From Bradyrhizobium diazoefficiens (lineage in GTDB: Bacteria; Pseudomonadota; Alphaproteobacteria; Rhizobiales; Xanthobacteraceae), in NCBI RefSeq assembly GCF_016616425.1, contig NZ_CP067101.1, forward strand, positions 6,758,001-6,822,000: 64,000 nucleotides of DNA, given 5' to 3'. Shown here piece by piece: positions 46,134 to 55,117 of this stretch. Positions within the stretch are counted from its first letter, which is position 1. Each line of letters opens with the position of its first letter. The translations under genes were made by a program, and so were the position numbers. Below the pieces are notes generated by a model. That model was not told where the DNA came from, did not search any database, and saw only the letters and a list, made by a program, of their open reading frames with translations.

Positions 46134-46343
46134 CGGACTCTGCCGTGTCAGGTGCCGGGTCACGCGCGGCGCACCGGGATGATCCTTCGGTCGAGCACTA
46201 TCACGCGGGAACGGCGGCAAAACATCACAAACCGGTGGGTTTAACGGGCGGACAAGCCTCCCCATCTATGCTACATCCCCGTTCAACACATCGTGCCCTC
46301 CAAGGTTTTCCCATGGAGAGGCCTTCCACGGAGACTTTCGACC

Positions 46344-46571
46344 GTGCTGAACAAGTTCGGCCCCTCCGGCCATGGCGAAGCGCAGGTGCAATATCTCGAC
46401 GGCGATTTCCGCGTGATCTCGCCGGGAACCTTCGTGCGCTGCGCGATATCAGACACGCGGATCCCGCTCGACGAGCTGAAGTACTGGAGCGTGGATTTGC
46501 AAGAGGCCTATGCCACGCCCGCCGCCGTGCTGCAGCGGCATTTTCCCAGTGCGCCGAAACCGCAGCCGTGA
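46344..46571 (+). CDS. DUF2093 domain-containing protein
   Basis: A 75-residue cytosolic protein of unknown function, common in Rhizobiales. Diagnostic segments are VQYLDGDFRVISPGTFVRCA and IPLDELKYWSVDLQEAYA. The GTG at 46344 aligns with the usual family start (LNKFGPSGHGEAQ) and GGAG lies upstream; the longer frame from 46293 is not conserved. It converges on the PsiF-like gene. Confidence 0.75.
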   Translation: MLNKFGPSGHGEAQVQYLDGDFRVISPGTFVRCAISDTRIPLDELKYWSVDLQEAYATPAAVLQRHFPSAPKPQP

Positions 46572-46587
46572 GGCCGCAAGCGCGCTG

Positions 46588-46896
46588 TTACCGTTGCTCC
46601 GCGCCATCGCCCCCCATGCACGTCTTGATAAAACTTTTCCTGGCTTTACCGACGACCTTCTGATCGATCGCCTGTTTCAGGCAATCGAGCCGCGCCTGCG
46701 CCAGGCAGAGCTGAAGCTGGTCGCGCTTGTCCTGCCCCGTCAAGCTTGCCGTCGTCGCAAGGCACGTCACGCGTTTGGTCGCAGGAACCGGCTCGGTGCC
46801 GGTCGGACTTGCAGTCGGCGCGGGCGTTTGAGCCAACACCGGCGCAATGGTCAGACACACAAGGCTGGCGGCGACGGCCGCGGACGGCAGTTTCAT
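46588..46896 (-). CDS. PsiF-repeat-like secreted protein
   Basis: A 102-residue exported protein. A signal peptide ends near IAPVLAQTP, followed by a Pro/Thr/Ala spacer and one PsiF-like repeat: CLKQAIDQKVVGKARKSFIKTC, the K-x-G-x-A-R-x-x-F motif flanked by cysteines. PsiF is phosphate-starvation inducible in E. coli; regulation here is not visible. The stop lies 16 bases from the DUF2093 stop on the other strand. Confidence 0.7.
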   Translation of the reverse strand: MKLPSAAVAASLVCLTIAPVLAQTPAPTASPTGTEPVPATKRVTCLATTASLTGQDKRDQLQLCLAQARLDCLKQAIDQKVVGKARKSFIKTCMGGDGAEQR

Positions 46897-46960
46897 CGAA
46901 TTCTCCCGATCGTCAGAATCGATAGGGCTTTTGCGATGAATGTCGCCTGAATGCTCCGCT

Positions 46961-47000
46961 CCGCAGGGCGGGCAAAGCGCAAGCGCGCCCACCCTACGGG
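46961..47000. repeat. GGGCGGGCAAAGCGC-type repeat
   Basis: CCGCAGGGCGGGCAAAGCGC followed by AAGCGCGCCCACCCTACGGG is a short imperfect palindrome of a kind frequent in rhizobial intergenic regions. It follows the 3' end of lpxK and lies upstream of the PsiF-like gene, and may terminate lpxK. Confidence 0.5.
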
Positions 47001-47001
47001 A

Positions 47002-48018
47002 TCATCGTCTGGAGAACCTTCGCTCGCGCGCCTTGTAGAGGTGGTCGCTGATCAATTGCCGGAGCTTTGCCGGTTCATCAAACTCGAGCTGGACGGCGAA
47101 CGGCACGATATTGCCAGGCACGTGCTCGCTGCCGTGCAGGCGTGCAAGATCCTTCTCCGTCGTCACCAGCGTGAGCTGCTCGCGCCGGGCATCCCCCGCG
47201 AGCGCGGCGATCTCGTCTTGCGTGAACATGTGGTGATCATCGAAGGGGCGCGTGCGCACGACGTCGATGCCGCTGGCGCGCAAGCTGCGGAAGAAGCGTG
47301 CGGGATCGCCGATGCCGGCGAAGGCGAAGACGCGCTTGCCGAGCAGCTGCGCGAGCGAGGCCGCATCCGGCTTCAACCGCGCGCGCAGCTCCGGCTTGTC
47401 GCGCTTGGCAAGCTCGGCCGCGACATCGTTGGCGGCACGGCCGTCGCCGATCAGCACCAGCGCATCTGTGCGCGCAAGCTGGGCCTTTAGCGGCGCCCGC
47501 AATGGGCCGGCGGGAAACACATTGCCGTTGCCGAGGCCGCGCTCGCTGTCGATGACGATGAGCGAGGCGTCCTTCAGCAAATGCGGGTTCTGGAAACCGT
47601 CGTCCATCAGGATCACGGTCGCGCCCTGCGATTTCGCCAGCGCGAGGCCGTCGAGGCGGTCACGCGCGACCGTGACAGGAACGTCGCGCGCCATCATCAG
47701 GGGCTCATCGCCGACATCAGGCGCGGTGTGGCGTGCGCGGTCGACCATCAGCGGTCCCTTCAGGCGGCCGCCATAGCCGCGGCTGAGCACCACCGGCATC
47801 TCGCCGAGCTCGCGCAGCAGCTTCGTCAGCGCCAGCACGGTCGGCGTCTTGCCGGCGCCGCCGACATGATAATTGCCGACGCAGATCACGGGAATGCCGC
47901 CGTCTGCGCCTTTGCGCAGCATGCGCCGTTCGGCGATCACCCCGTAGAGCAGACCCAGCGGCTGTAACGCGCGCGACGTGAAGGAGCGAGGCCGGTACCA
48001 GAAGGCCGGCTCACGCAT
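47002..48018 (-). CDS. lpxK: Tetraacyldisaccharide 4'-kinase
   Basis: Phosphorylates the lipid A disaccharide at the 4' position on the inner membrane. The 338-residue product has an N-terminal amphipathic/membrane segment, the P-loop VGNYHVGGAGKTPTVLAL, the RGYGGRLKGP motif and the DDGFQNPHL motif (DDGFQH in most relatives; here His is Asn). ATG 48018 overlaps the end of waaA by eight bases. It is the last gene of the envelope operon. The long upstream frame belongs to another reading frame of waaA. Confidence 0.93.
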   Translation of the reverse strand: MREPAFWYRPRSFTSRALQPLGLLYGVIAERRMLRKGADGGIPVICVGNYHVGGAGKTPTVLALTKLLRELGEMPVVLSRGYGGRLKGPLMVDRARHTAPDVGDEPLMMARDVPVTVARDRLDGLALAKSQGATVILMDDGFQNPHLLKDASLIVIDSERGLGNGNVFPAGPLRAPLKAQLARTDALVLIGDGRAANDVAAELAKRDKPELRARLKPDAASLAQLLGKRVFAFAGIGDPARFFRSLRASGIDVVRTRPFDDHHMFTQDEIAALAGDARREQLTLVTTEKDLARLHGSEHVPGNIVPFAVQLEFDEPAKLRQLISDHLYKARERRFSRR

Positions 48019-49315
48019 TGGCGGCTCCCATCTCGATCCGCAATTGCAACAGATACGGCTCGAGCGCGGCCATCGTGCGACTGAGCGCGCCGCCGAGCTT
48101 GTCGACCACGCCGGCGCCGGCGCGCTGCATCTTGTCGCGCACGGTAGGATCGGCCAGCAACCGGCCGAGCTGCTTGACCAGCAGCTCCTGCGTATCGGCC
48201 TGGCGCGCACCGCCGCTGTTATCGAGCGCCTCGTAGACATCGGCGAAATTGAAGACGTGCGGGCCGTGGACGATAGCGGCACCTAACTTGATCGCCTCGA
48301 TCGGGTTCTGTCCGCCATGGCGGATCAGCGATCCGCCCATGAACACGATCGGCGAGAGGCGGTAGAACAGGCCGAGCTCGCCCATGGTATCGGCGACATA
48401 GACGTCGGTCGTCGCCGTCGGCAGCTCCTCGCGGGAGCGCAACGCCGGCTTCAGACCCGAGGCCGTGATCAAGCCGGCAATCGAAGGCCCGCGATCGGGA
48501 TGCCGCGGCACGACCACGGTGAGGAGCTGCGGGAAGAAGCCGACGAGGCTGCGATGCGCCGCGATCAGCATCTCCTCCTCGCCCGGATGGGTCGAGGCCG
48601 CGACGATGATCGGCCGCCCGCGCGTCATCGCCATCAGCCGCTCGAGCTTGGCGGGGTCGGCCGGCGGCGCCGGCACGTCGAGCTTGAGATTGCCCGTGGT
48701 GACGACGTTGCGGCCGCCAAGCGCGGAGAATCGCTCGGCATCCGTATTCGACTGCGCCAGGCAGATGTCGAACCGCGACAGCAACGCCGAGATGGTGCCG
48801 TGCATGCGCCGCCAGCGCGGGAAGGAGCGTGGCGACATCCGCCCGTTGATCAGCACCATCGGCACCCGCCGCGCCGCGCCCGCCAGGATCAGGTTCGGCC
48901 ACAAATCGGATTCGATGAACAGCGCCAGCGACGGCTTCCAGTGGTCGAGGAAGCGCGCGACATAGCGCGGAGAATCATACGGCACGTATTGATGGATCAC
49001 GTCGGCAGGAAAGCGTTTTGCGACCACGGCGGCCGAGGTGACGGTGCCCGAGGTGAGCAGGATGCGCAGATTGAGATCGCGCAAATGCTCGATCAGCGCC
49101 GCTGCGGCCAGCACCTCGCCGACACTGGCACCGTGGATCCAGACTAGGGGGCCATGCGGCCGCACGTCCCGGGAGAGCCCCCGCCGCTCGCCGACGCGCA
49201 CGGGATCCTCCTTGCCCTGCTTCAGCCGCCGCTTGATCAGCGCAGGTGCCAGCGGCACGAGACCGGAGGCCAGTCGCCGATACATACGCAGCGTCATTGG
49301 CAGCGACTTAGGCAT
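48011..49315 (-). CDS. waaA: 3-deoxy-D-manno-octulosonic acid transferase
   Basis: Transfers Kdo from CMP-Kdo to lipid IVA. The 434-residue GT30 enzyme has an N-terminal membrane-associated helix, the WIHGASVGEVLAA motif with the catalytic Glu, LFIESDLWPNL, VPRHPDRGP and the C-terminal FMGGSLIRHGGQNPIEA motif. ATG 49315 overlaps the stop of the acyltransferase gene by eight bases, and lpxK overlaps its own stop, so the genes are coupled. Confidence 0.94.
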   Translation of the reverse strand: MPKSLPMTLRMYRRLASGLVPLAPALIKRRLKQGKEDPVRVGERRGLSRDVRPHGPLVWIHGASVGEVLAAAALIEHLRDLNLRILLTSGTVTSAAVVAKRFPADVIHQYVPYDSPRYVARFLDHWKPSLALFIESDLWPNLILAGAARRVPMVLINGRMSPRSFPRWRRMHGTISALLSRFDICLAQSNTDAERFSALGGRNVVTTGNLKLDVPAPPADPAKLERLMAMTRGRPIIVAASTHPGEEEMLIAAHRSLVGFFPQLLTVVVPRHPDRGPSIAGLITASGLKPALRSREELPTATTDVYVADTMGELGLFYRLSPIVFMGGSLIRHGGQNPIEAIKLGAAIVHGPHVFNFADVYEALDNSGGARQADTQELLVKQLGRLLADPTVRDKMQRAGAGVVDKLGGALSRTMAALEPYLLQLRIEMGAANA

Positions 49316-50021
49316 CTTTGGGCCCCGGACGGCCGAGTTGCGCATAAGCGCGGCGGGTGGCTTCGTTCAACGTCTCTTCCAGCTCCAGCCGCAGCGCTTC
49401 CATCGTCGCGGCGTCGGCATCCGGCGGAACATGGATTTCCTTGATGCCGACCAATGCGCCCCGCCCGAACGGCAGATTGATGGTGGTGCGGTCCCAGTTC
49501 TTCAGCCGGATAAAGCGGCTGGTCGCCATCGCGAAAGGCATGATCGGCCGCCCCGATTCCCGTGCCAGCATGATGATGCCGAGCCCGGCCACGCGCGCGC
49601 GCTTGGGGACATCGGCGGTCAGCGCGACATTACAGCCGTCCTGAAGCGTCCGCACCATTTCCTTGAAGGCGCCGACCCCGCCCTTGCGGTGGAAGGCGCT
49701 GCCATGATCGCCGGAACCGCGAATCAGACCGATGCCGAGCCGCTCCACCGCGATCGCGTTGAACTCGCCGTCGCGGTGACGCGAGATCAGGACCTTGGCC
49801 CGGTAGGAGTCCTTGTTCTTGATGAAGGGAGTGAGGAAATGCTGGCCGTGCCAGAAGGCGAAGATCGCCGGGATCTGCGGCTCGACGATGTCGTAGACGT
49901 CAGGCGGATCGAACGTGAATTTGTTGGTTCGCCACACCAGACGCAGATATTCGGCCGCCAGAACCCCGACGGCACGCTGAAACCAGCTGCTTCGCAGCGT
50001 ATTGCGAAGCAGCTTTTTCAA
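49308..50021 (-). CDS. DUF374 / lysophospholipid-acyltransferase-like protein
   Basis: A 237-residue membrane-associated protein of the acyltransferase superfamily. Relevant segments are IPAIFAFWHGQHFLTPF (in place of the NHxSxxD box), VLISRHRDGEFNA, LIRGSGDHGS and ALTADVPKRARVAGLGII. It is usually found next to waaA, and a role in lipid A or Kdo-lipid assembly is inferred from that. The start is TTG at 50021, overlapping the previous stop (TTGA); no ATG is available. Confidence 0.8.
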   Translation of the reverse strand: MKKLLRNTLRSSWFQRAVGVLAAEYLRLVWRTNKFTFDPPDVYDIVEPQIPAIFAFWHGQHFLTPFIKNKDSYRAKVLISRHRDGEFNAIAVERLGIGLIRGSGDHGSAFHRKGGVGAFKEMVRTLQDGCNVALTADVPKRARVAGLGIIMLARESGRPIMPFAMATSRFIRLKNWDRTTINLPFGRGALVGIKEIHVPPDADAATMEALRLELEETLNEATRRAYAQLGRPGPKDA

Positions 50022-50260
50022 CGCGCCGGTTCTTGATTCGGGTCGAGCAGCCGGTGGAGATGGACGATGAAATAGCGCATTTGCGCATTGTCGACCGTGC
50101 TCTGCGCCTTGGCCCGCCAGGCGGCGTGGGCGGTCGCATAATTCGGATAGAGGCCGACGATCTCGACGTCGTCGAGATTCTTGAAGACGTTGTGCTCGAG
50201 ATCGACGAGTTCGCCGCCGATCACGAGATGAAGCAATTGTTGCGGGGCACTATCTGGCAT
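50018..50260 (-). CDS. DUF4170 domain-containing protein
   Basis: An 80-residue protein of unknown function. The motif LVIGGELVDLEHNVFKNLDD and the segment VGLYPNYATAHAAWRAKAQ, ending in a basic RYFIVHLHRLLDP, define the family. It lies inside the envelope operon with a four-base overlap to the next gene. ATG 50260 is chosen over the non-conserved frame extension to 50365. Confidence 0.8.
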   Translation of the reverse strand: MPDSAPQQLLHLVIGGELVDLEHNVFKNLDDVEIVGLYPNYATAHAAWRAKAQSTVDNAQMRYFIVHLHRLLDPNQEPAR

Positions 50261-50321
50261 GACTTCTGTTCCTAACGGGCTGCCCGGCAAAGCAGTGTTC
50301 GACAAGCACGACGAAAGCGCC

Positions 50322-51140
50322 TTAGGACAAGGGACGGTCTCGAAAATGCGCGACAATGCCCGCATGACGATCGCGCCCCGCTGCCACCAGCACCCCGTGC
50401 GCCACTTCCCGGCGGTTATAGAGGATGGGTTCTCCGGAGAGGTCGCTCATTCTACCATCGGCTTCCTGCACGATCAAATCGGCCGCCGCAAGGTCCCAAT
50501 CATGGCTGTTGCCCCCCGCAAAAGCCGCATCCAGCGCGCCGTGGGCGACCCGGCACAGGCGTAGCGCGAGCGAACCGATTCGCGGATGCAGCTTGATCTC
50601 ACGGCCCGAGCTGTTGAGCCGCTCGACCATCGGTTTCGGGCCGGCGACACGGGAGAAGTCGAGCGCGGATCCGGGCGAAGCCTGCACGGCCAGTCCGTTG
50701 AGCGTAGCGCCCTGGCCGCGTGCGGCGAAGAAGAACTCACCGCTCGCCGGCGCGAACACTGCGGCCAGCACCGGCGCGGCATCCTCGACCAGCGCGACGC
50801 TGACGCACCAGTCGTCATGGCCATTGAGGTAGTTGCGCGTGCCGTCGATGGGATCGACGATCCAGGTCAGCCGCCGCGACAGCCGCGCCACGTTGTCGGC
50901 ACTCTCCTCCGAGAGCCAGCCATAATCCGGCGTCGCCGCGCGCAGGCGTGCTTCGAGCAGGTCGTTGACGGCGATGTCGGCTTCCGACACCGGCGAAGAC
51001 GCGCCCTTGATCCATTTCTTCAGCTCGGTGCGGAACATCGACTGCGCCAGCGCACCCGCGTCTCGCACCGCGTCCTGCAGCAGCGCCGCATCGCGAGTCA
51101 GGACGGTTTCGCCCGGAGAGTTCGCGTCAACGTCCGCCAA
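50322..51140 (-). CDS. Inositol-monophosphatase-family phosphatase (CysQ-like)
   Basis: Mg-dependent phosphatase of 272 residues. The metal-binding motifs are WLSEES (Glu), WIVDPIDGTRNY (the family signature with Asp residues) and NSHDWDLAAADLIVQEADGR. Substrates in the family are inositol phosphates or 3'-phosphoadenosine 5'-phosphate; sequence alone does not decide. The only available start is a TTG at 51140, which overlaps the end of the PmbA gene by 14 bases. It opens the run into DUF4170 and lipid A genes. Confidence 0.85.
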   Translation of the reverse strand: MADVDANSPGETVLTRDAALLQDAVRDAGALAQSMFRTELKKWIKGASSPVSEADIAVNDLLEARLRAATPDYGWLSEESADNVARLSRRLTWIVDPIDGTRNYLNGHDDWCVSVALVEDAAPVLAAVFAPASGEFFFAARGQGATLNGLAVQASPGSALDFSRVAGPKPMVERLNSSGREIKLHPRIGSLALRLCRVAHGALDAAFAGGNSHDWDLAAADLIVQEADGRMSDLSGEPILYNRREVAHGVLVAAGRDRHAGIVAHFRDRPLS

Positions 51141-52524
51141 GCGTCAAATCCTCGATGCGCACCGTCGGCGCATTGATGCCGTAGCGGAACTCGAGGTTGT
51201 TCGCCGGCTGCATCGACTTGAAGATCTCGAACAGGTGGCCGGCGATCGTCACCTCGCTGACGGGATAGGTGATCTCGCCGTTCTCGATCCAGAAGCCGGA
51301 GGCGCCGCGGCTGTAATCGCCGGTGACGCCGTTCACGCCGGATCCGATCAGATCGGTGACGTAGAAGCCCTGTTTGATATCGGCAATCAGTTCGGCCGGC
51401 GTCGGCGTGCCGGGCTCGAGATGCAGATTGTATGGCCCGGGCGAGGGCGAGGAAGACACGCCACGATGGGCATGACCGGTGGTGGCAAGGCCAAGCTCGC
51501 GCGCGGTGGCGCAGTCGAGCAGCCAGGTCGTCAGCACGCCCTCGTCGATCAGCGCGATCCTCTTCACCGCGACGCCCTCGGCGTCGAAGGTCTGCGAGCG
51601 CAGCCCGCGCTTGCGCAGGGGGTCGTCGACGATGCGGATGTTCTTGGCAAACAGCTGCTGACCGAGCTTGTCCTTCAGGAAGCTGGTCTTGCGCGCGATC
51701 GAGGCGCCGTTGATGGCGCCGACGAGGTGGCCGACCAGGGAGCCGGCAACGCGCGGATCGAAGACCACAGGCACCTTGCAGGTTTCGACCTTGCGCGGAT
51801 TGTAGCGCGCCACGGTGCGCTCGCCGGCGGAACGGCCGACGGCTTCCGGCGACAACAGATCGGCGGCATGCGGCGCCGAGGTGAAGTCGTAGTCGCGCTC
51901 CATGCTGGTACCCTCGCCCGATATGGCGGTGGCCGAGATACCCTGACTGGAGCGCAGGTAGGAGCCGTGGAAACCGGTCGAGGTGACGAGCACCATGCCG
52001 CCGATGCCGGCGGAGGCCGAGGCGCCGCCGGACTTGGTCACGCCCTTCACGCCGAGCGCCGCAGCTTCGGCCGCGAGCGCGCGGCGCTCGAGCTCCGAGG
52101 TCGTGGGCACATCAGGATCGAGCAGGTCGAGATCGGGAAAATCGCGCGCGAGCAGCGCGGCATCGGCGAGGCCGACATATTTGTCGACCGGCGCGACGCG
52201 TGCCATCGCGACCGCGCGTTCGGCGAGCTTGGTCACGGCATCGCCGCTGACGTCGTTGGTCGAGACCACCGCCTGGCACTGGCCGACCAGCACGCGCAGG
52301 CCGACATCGTCGCCCTCGGAACGCTCGGATTCCTCGACGCGTCCGTCCCGCACCTCGACGCCTTGCGAGACGCCGCGCACCGCGACCGCATCGGCCGCGT
52401 CTGCGCCGGCGCGTTTGGCTGCCTCGACCAGCCGTTGCGCCAGATCGGACAGCGCGGACTGGTCGAACAGATCGCGATTGGCTTTGGACGAAAGCGTCGA
52501 GCTTGCGGATGGTGAAGAGTTCAC
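51127..52524 (-). CDS. pmbA: TldD/PmbA-family metalloprotease subunit
   Basis: A 465-residue TldE/PmbA homologue. Signature regions are GVEVRDGRVEESERSEGDDV at the N-terminus, VVFDPRVAGSLVGHLVGAIN in the middle and SPGPYNLHLEPG near the C-terminus, with GASGFWIENGEITYPVSEVT at the end. In E. coli TldD/PmbA form a peptidase acting on microcin B17 precursor and CcdA. The HExxxH motif belongs to TldD and is absent here, as expected for PmbA. The start is GTG 52524, because AGGA precedes it by eight bases. Confidence 0.88.
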   Translation of the reverse strand: MNSSPSASSTLSSKANRDLFDQSALSDLAQRLVEAAKRAGADAADAVAVRGVSQGVEVRDGRVEESERSEGDDVGLRVLVGQCQAVVSTNDVSGDAVTKLAERAVAMARVAPVDKYVGLADAALLARDFPDLDLLDPDVPTTSELERRALAAEAAALGVKGVTKSGGASASAGIGGMVLVTSTGFHGSYLRSSQGISATAISGEGTSMERDYDFTSAPHAADLLSPEAVGRSAGERTVARYNPRKVETCKVPVVFDPRVAGSLVGHLVGAINGASIARKTSFLKDKLGQQLFAKNIRIVDDPLRKRGLRSQTFDAEGVAVKRIALIDEGVLTTWLLDCATARELGLATTGHAHRGVSSSPSPGPYNLHLEPGTPTPAELIADIKQGFYVTDLIGSGVNGVTGDYSRGASGFWIENGEITYPVSEVTIAGHLFEIFKSMQPANNLEFRYGINAPTVRIEDLTLGGR

Positions 52525-52641
52525 GAACGAAATCCTGTTAGGGCGGGGTTCGGGACCGGAACCCACAGATGTGCCCGGATAGCGCGGACTTCAAGCATTT
52601 TCAGCCCGCCAAAAGCTCAGATTCGCAAGTTGTGCGCAACG

Positions 52642-52679
52642 TCTCGTCAATCATGCGCGCCAAGCTCTTGTCAATCATG
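52642..52679. repeat. Direct repeat in the pmbA / DUF6101 divergent region
   Basis: TCTCGTCAATCATG at 52642-52655 and TCTTGTCAATCATG at 52666-52679 match at 13 of 14 positions with 24-bp spacing. They lie between divergent genes, about 118 bases from pmbA and 110 from the downstream gene. They may be tandem protein-binding sites. Confidence 0.5.
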
Positions 52680-52788
52680 AGCAGCAGTGACGGTGGGTTA
52701 ACCAGCCTTTTTAAGCGGTTTCGGCAAGGCGCGCGCTAAGGTCCTCGCATCGACCGGGAACATAATCCCGGCGGGGAGAACTAAAGCC

Positions 52789-53307
52789 GTGAGGCGTCAA
52801 ACAGCAACATGCGGGGTCGCTCCCGCCGGGTCGAGCCGCTCCCTGCGGCTCGACCCTCTTTCCCTTCCGGTGCGCTTCGATGCGCACGATCCGCGCGCCG
52901 ACGGATACGTCAGGCAGATCGAGCTTCATCGCGAACGCGTCGTGCTGCGCCGTGCCGTTCGCGGCATGCAAATGGCGATCAACGTCCGCGTCAGCGACTT
53001 CACCGGCGTCGCGCTGCGCGGCAGTGACGAGGCACAAGCCCTCGTGCTCGTGCATCGCGATCCCTCGCTTTCCGTCCCGCTCCTGGTCGGTGCCGAAGGC
53101 GCCGAACTCGTCGAGGCCTGGGCGATCTGGAGCGAGCTCTTCGCGCTTCCGCAACTCGACGAAGCTGCGCGCAAGCCTGCGCCGCGCCGCCGCCGCGCCA
53201 ACGCGATCCGCGCCCGCCGGCCGAAATTCCCGATGCGCCGCCGCTCTGGCATGGCCCGCGAGCTGCCGGTTCATCGCGAAGAACGCGAGATCATCGCGAG
53301 GAATTGA
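52789..53307 (+). CDS. Conserved hypothetical protein (DUF6101-like)
   Basis: A 172-residue protein common in Bradyrhizobium. The first half is beta-rich (RLDPLSLPVRFDAHDPRADG, ELHRERVVLRRAVRGMQM, SDFTGVALRG). The second half ends in a highly basic tail (RKPAPRRRRANAIRARRPKF, MRRRSGM). The N-terminal part could be a PilZ-like barrel but no PilZ motif is intact. It starts with GTG 52789. The DUF number is from memory and uncertain. Confidence 0.6.
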   Translation: MRRQTATCGVAPAGSSRSLRLDPLSLPVRFDAHDPRADGYVRQIELHRERVVLRRAVRGMQMAINVRVSDFTGVALRGSDEAQALVLVHRDPSLSVPLLVGAEGAELVEAWAIWSELFALPQLDEAARKPAPRRRRANAIRARRPKFPMRRRSGMARELPVHREEREIIARN

Positions 53308-53314
53308 GTAGCAA

Positions 53315-54247
53315 TCACGATGCCTTCATCACCGCGTCGGCAAGCAATCCTGCAAACAGCAGCAAGCCGGCATCGCGGTTCGACTTGAACAAGCGAAGGC
53401 ACAGCCCGGGATCGTCGATCCTGAGGCGCACGATCTGTGAGGCCAGATGCACGGCGAAGGCGGCAAGCCCGAGCCAGGCCGGCCAGCGCGCGTCGCCGGA
53501 GGCGAGCGCGACGCCGATCAGCATCACCGAAAGCCCGTAGAACAGGATCAGCGCGTGGTGCGTATGCGCGCCGAACAGGCGCGCGGTGGACTTGATGCCG
53601 ATCAATGCGTCGTCCTCGGCGTCCTGATGCGCGTAGATCGTGTCATAGCCGATCACCCAGGAGATCGCACCGGCATAGAGCACCAGCGCGGTAACGTCGA
53701 TGCGTCCGAAGGTGACGGCAAATCCCATCAGGGCGCCCCAGGAGAAGGCAAGCCCGAGCACGATCTGCGGCCACCAGGTGATCCGCTTCATGAAGGGGTA
53801 GATCGCGACGATCAAAAGCGAGGCGATGCCGGTCAGGACCGCGAAGCGGTTGAACTGGAGCAGCACCGCGAGACCGATCAGCGCTTGTGCGATCATGAAG
53901 GCCAGCGCCTGCCTCGTGGTCACCTGGCCCGAGGGCAGCGGCCGCGAGCGGGTACGCTCGACCTTGTCGTCGAGGTCGCGGTCGGTGATGTCGTTCCAGG
54001 TGCAGCCCGCGCCGCGCATCACGAAGGCGCCGATGAAGAACAGCACGATGGTGAGCGGCAGTCCGCCGACATCATGCGCCATGCCCGCGGCGAGCGCCGC
54101 CGACCACCAGCACGGCATCAACAGCAGCCAGGAGCCGATCGGGCGATCGAAGCGTGACAGTCGCAAGTAAGGCCGCGCCCATCGCGGCGCGAGCGTATCG
54201 ACCCAGTTGCCGGTGGAATCGGCAACGCGGGCGGACGTGTCGCTCAT
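53315..54247 (-). CDS. ubiA: 4-hydroxybenzoate octaprenyltransferase
   Basis: Prenylates 4-hydroxybenzoate in ubiquinone synthesis. The 310-residue integral membrane protein has both Asp-rich motifs: NDITDRDLDDKVERTRSRPL and the second, YDTIYAHQDAEDDALIGIKS. About eight or nine hydrophobic helices are visible. ATG overlaps the stop of the secreted-protein gene upstream by four bases. Confidence 0.94.
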   Translation of the reverse strand: MSDTSARVADSTGNWVDTLAPRWARPYLRLSRFDRPIGSWLLLMPCWWSAALAAGMAHDVGGLPLTIVLFFIGAFVMRGAGCTWNDITDRDLDDKVERTRSRPLPSGQVTTRQALAFMIAQALIGLAVLLQFNRFAVLTGIASLLIVAIYPFMKRITWWPQIVLGLAFSWGALMGFAVTFGRIDVTALVLYAGAISWVIGYDTIYAHQDAEDDALIGIKSTARLFGAHTHHALILFYGLSVMLIGVALASGDARWPAWLGLAAFAVHLASQIVRLRIDDPGLCLRLFKSNRDAGLLLFAGLLADAVMKAS

Positions 54248-54906
54248 CGGGTCAGGACGTTGCCGTTGAGCGTGTCGAAGGTGCTGCCGCCCTTCCGGCT
54301 GGCATTGGCCTCAGGCGCCGAGCCGGAACCCAGCACCTCGCTCAGCGACGGGCCGACCGGACGCGCTTGCTGTTGCTGCATCTGCTGCGCAACATTGCAA
54401 ACCTTCGTCTGCATGGCCTCGGTGTTCTTGTGGCCGTCCTTCATCTGCGCACTGACCTGCGGCGGGATTCCGCACTTCGAGGCATTGGCCTCGATGTACT
54501 TGAGCATCTTCGACTCTGCATGGCTGAAATTGCGGATCAGCTTGCAGGCCTCATCCGGCGGCGCGTGACGGTCGCTTGCGGCCTTGATCAGCTTGCCGCG
54601 CTTCTCGGCCTCTTCGCGCAGGGGCATGAACGCCTTCATGCAGTCCTCGCCGGGACCGGCTTGCGTCGGCGGAGCCGCGCTGAAAGCACCAGCGCCGCCG
54701 ATCGGCGCGGCGCCGTTCACGGGAAAGGACGATTGCGGCGCCGTGCCGACGGAAGCGACGGGCGCCGAGCCGTTCACGGGCGGAAAGGGCGAGTTGGTCG
54801 CCGCCCGGCCGGGCAGCGGCGCCGGGAAGGCGCTTTGCGCATGAGCGCCCGCAGCGCCCAGCGCGACGATGGCGGCAGCGATCGGAACCATCAAATGACG
54901 GATCAT
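54244..54906 (-). CDS. Hypothetical secreted protein
   Basis: A 220-residue exported protein. A signal peptide (MIRHLMVPIAAAIVALGAAG, cleavage near AHAQSAF) is followed by a Pro/Ala/Gly-rich spacer. The C-terminal helical half has three cysteines (GEDCMKAF, DEACKLI, ASKCGIPP, with a further one in KVCNVAQ) and a poly-Gln run (QQMQQQQARP). No known domain was recognised. The stop overlaps the ubiA start. ATG 54906 follows GGAGAG. Confidence 0.65.
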   Translation of the reverse strand: MIRHLMVPIAAAIVALGAAGAHAQSAFPAPLPGRAATNSPFPPVNGSAPVASVGTAPQSSFPVNGAAPIGGAGAFSAAPPTQAGPGEDCMKAFMPLREEAEKRGKLIKAASDRHAPPDEACKLIRNFSHAESKMLKYIEANASKCGIPPQVSAQMKDGHKNTEAMQTKVCNVAQQMQQQQARPVGPSLSEVLGSGSAPEANASRKGGSTFDTLNGNVLTR

Positions 54907-55117
54907 CAAGAGAGTCTCTCCGGCAGGAGCTTAACGGGGGCTCGGCGCCTTCCAGTCGAAGCGCAACCAGCGTGCTCGCGATTTTACGATTCCCGCCGGC
55001 CCTTAACAACCCGCCGAATAGGGCAAGAGCGCGGCGCGCCGACGCACCGGTTTGGCGAAATTTACCCCGAAATGGCTGCTTTCGGTTAATAACGGCGCCA
55101 AACTGGACTTTTGAACG

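Noticed and set aside
52695..52720. CtrA box in GGTTAACCAGCCTTTTTAAG
   Set aside because: The two TTAA half-sites are nine bases apart rather than seven.
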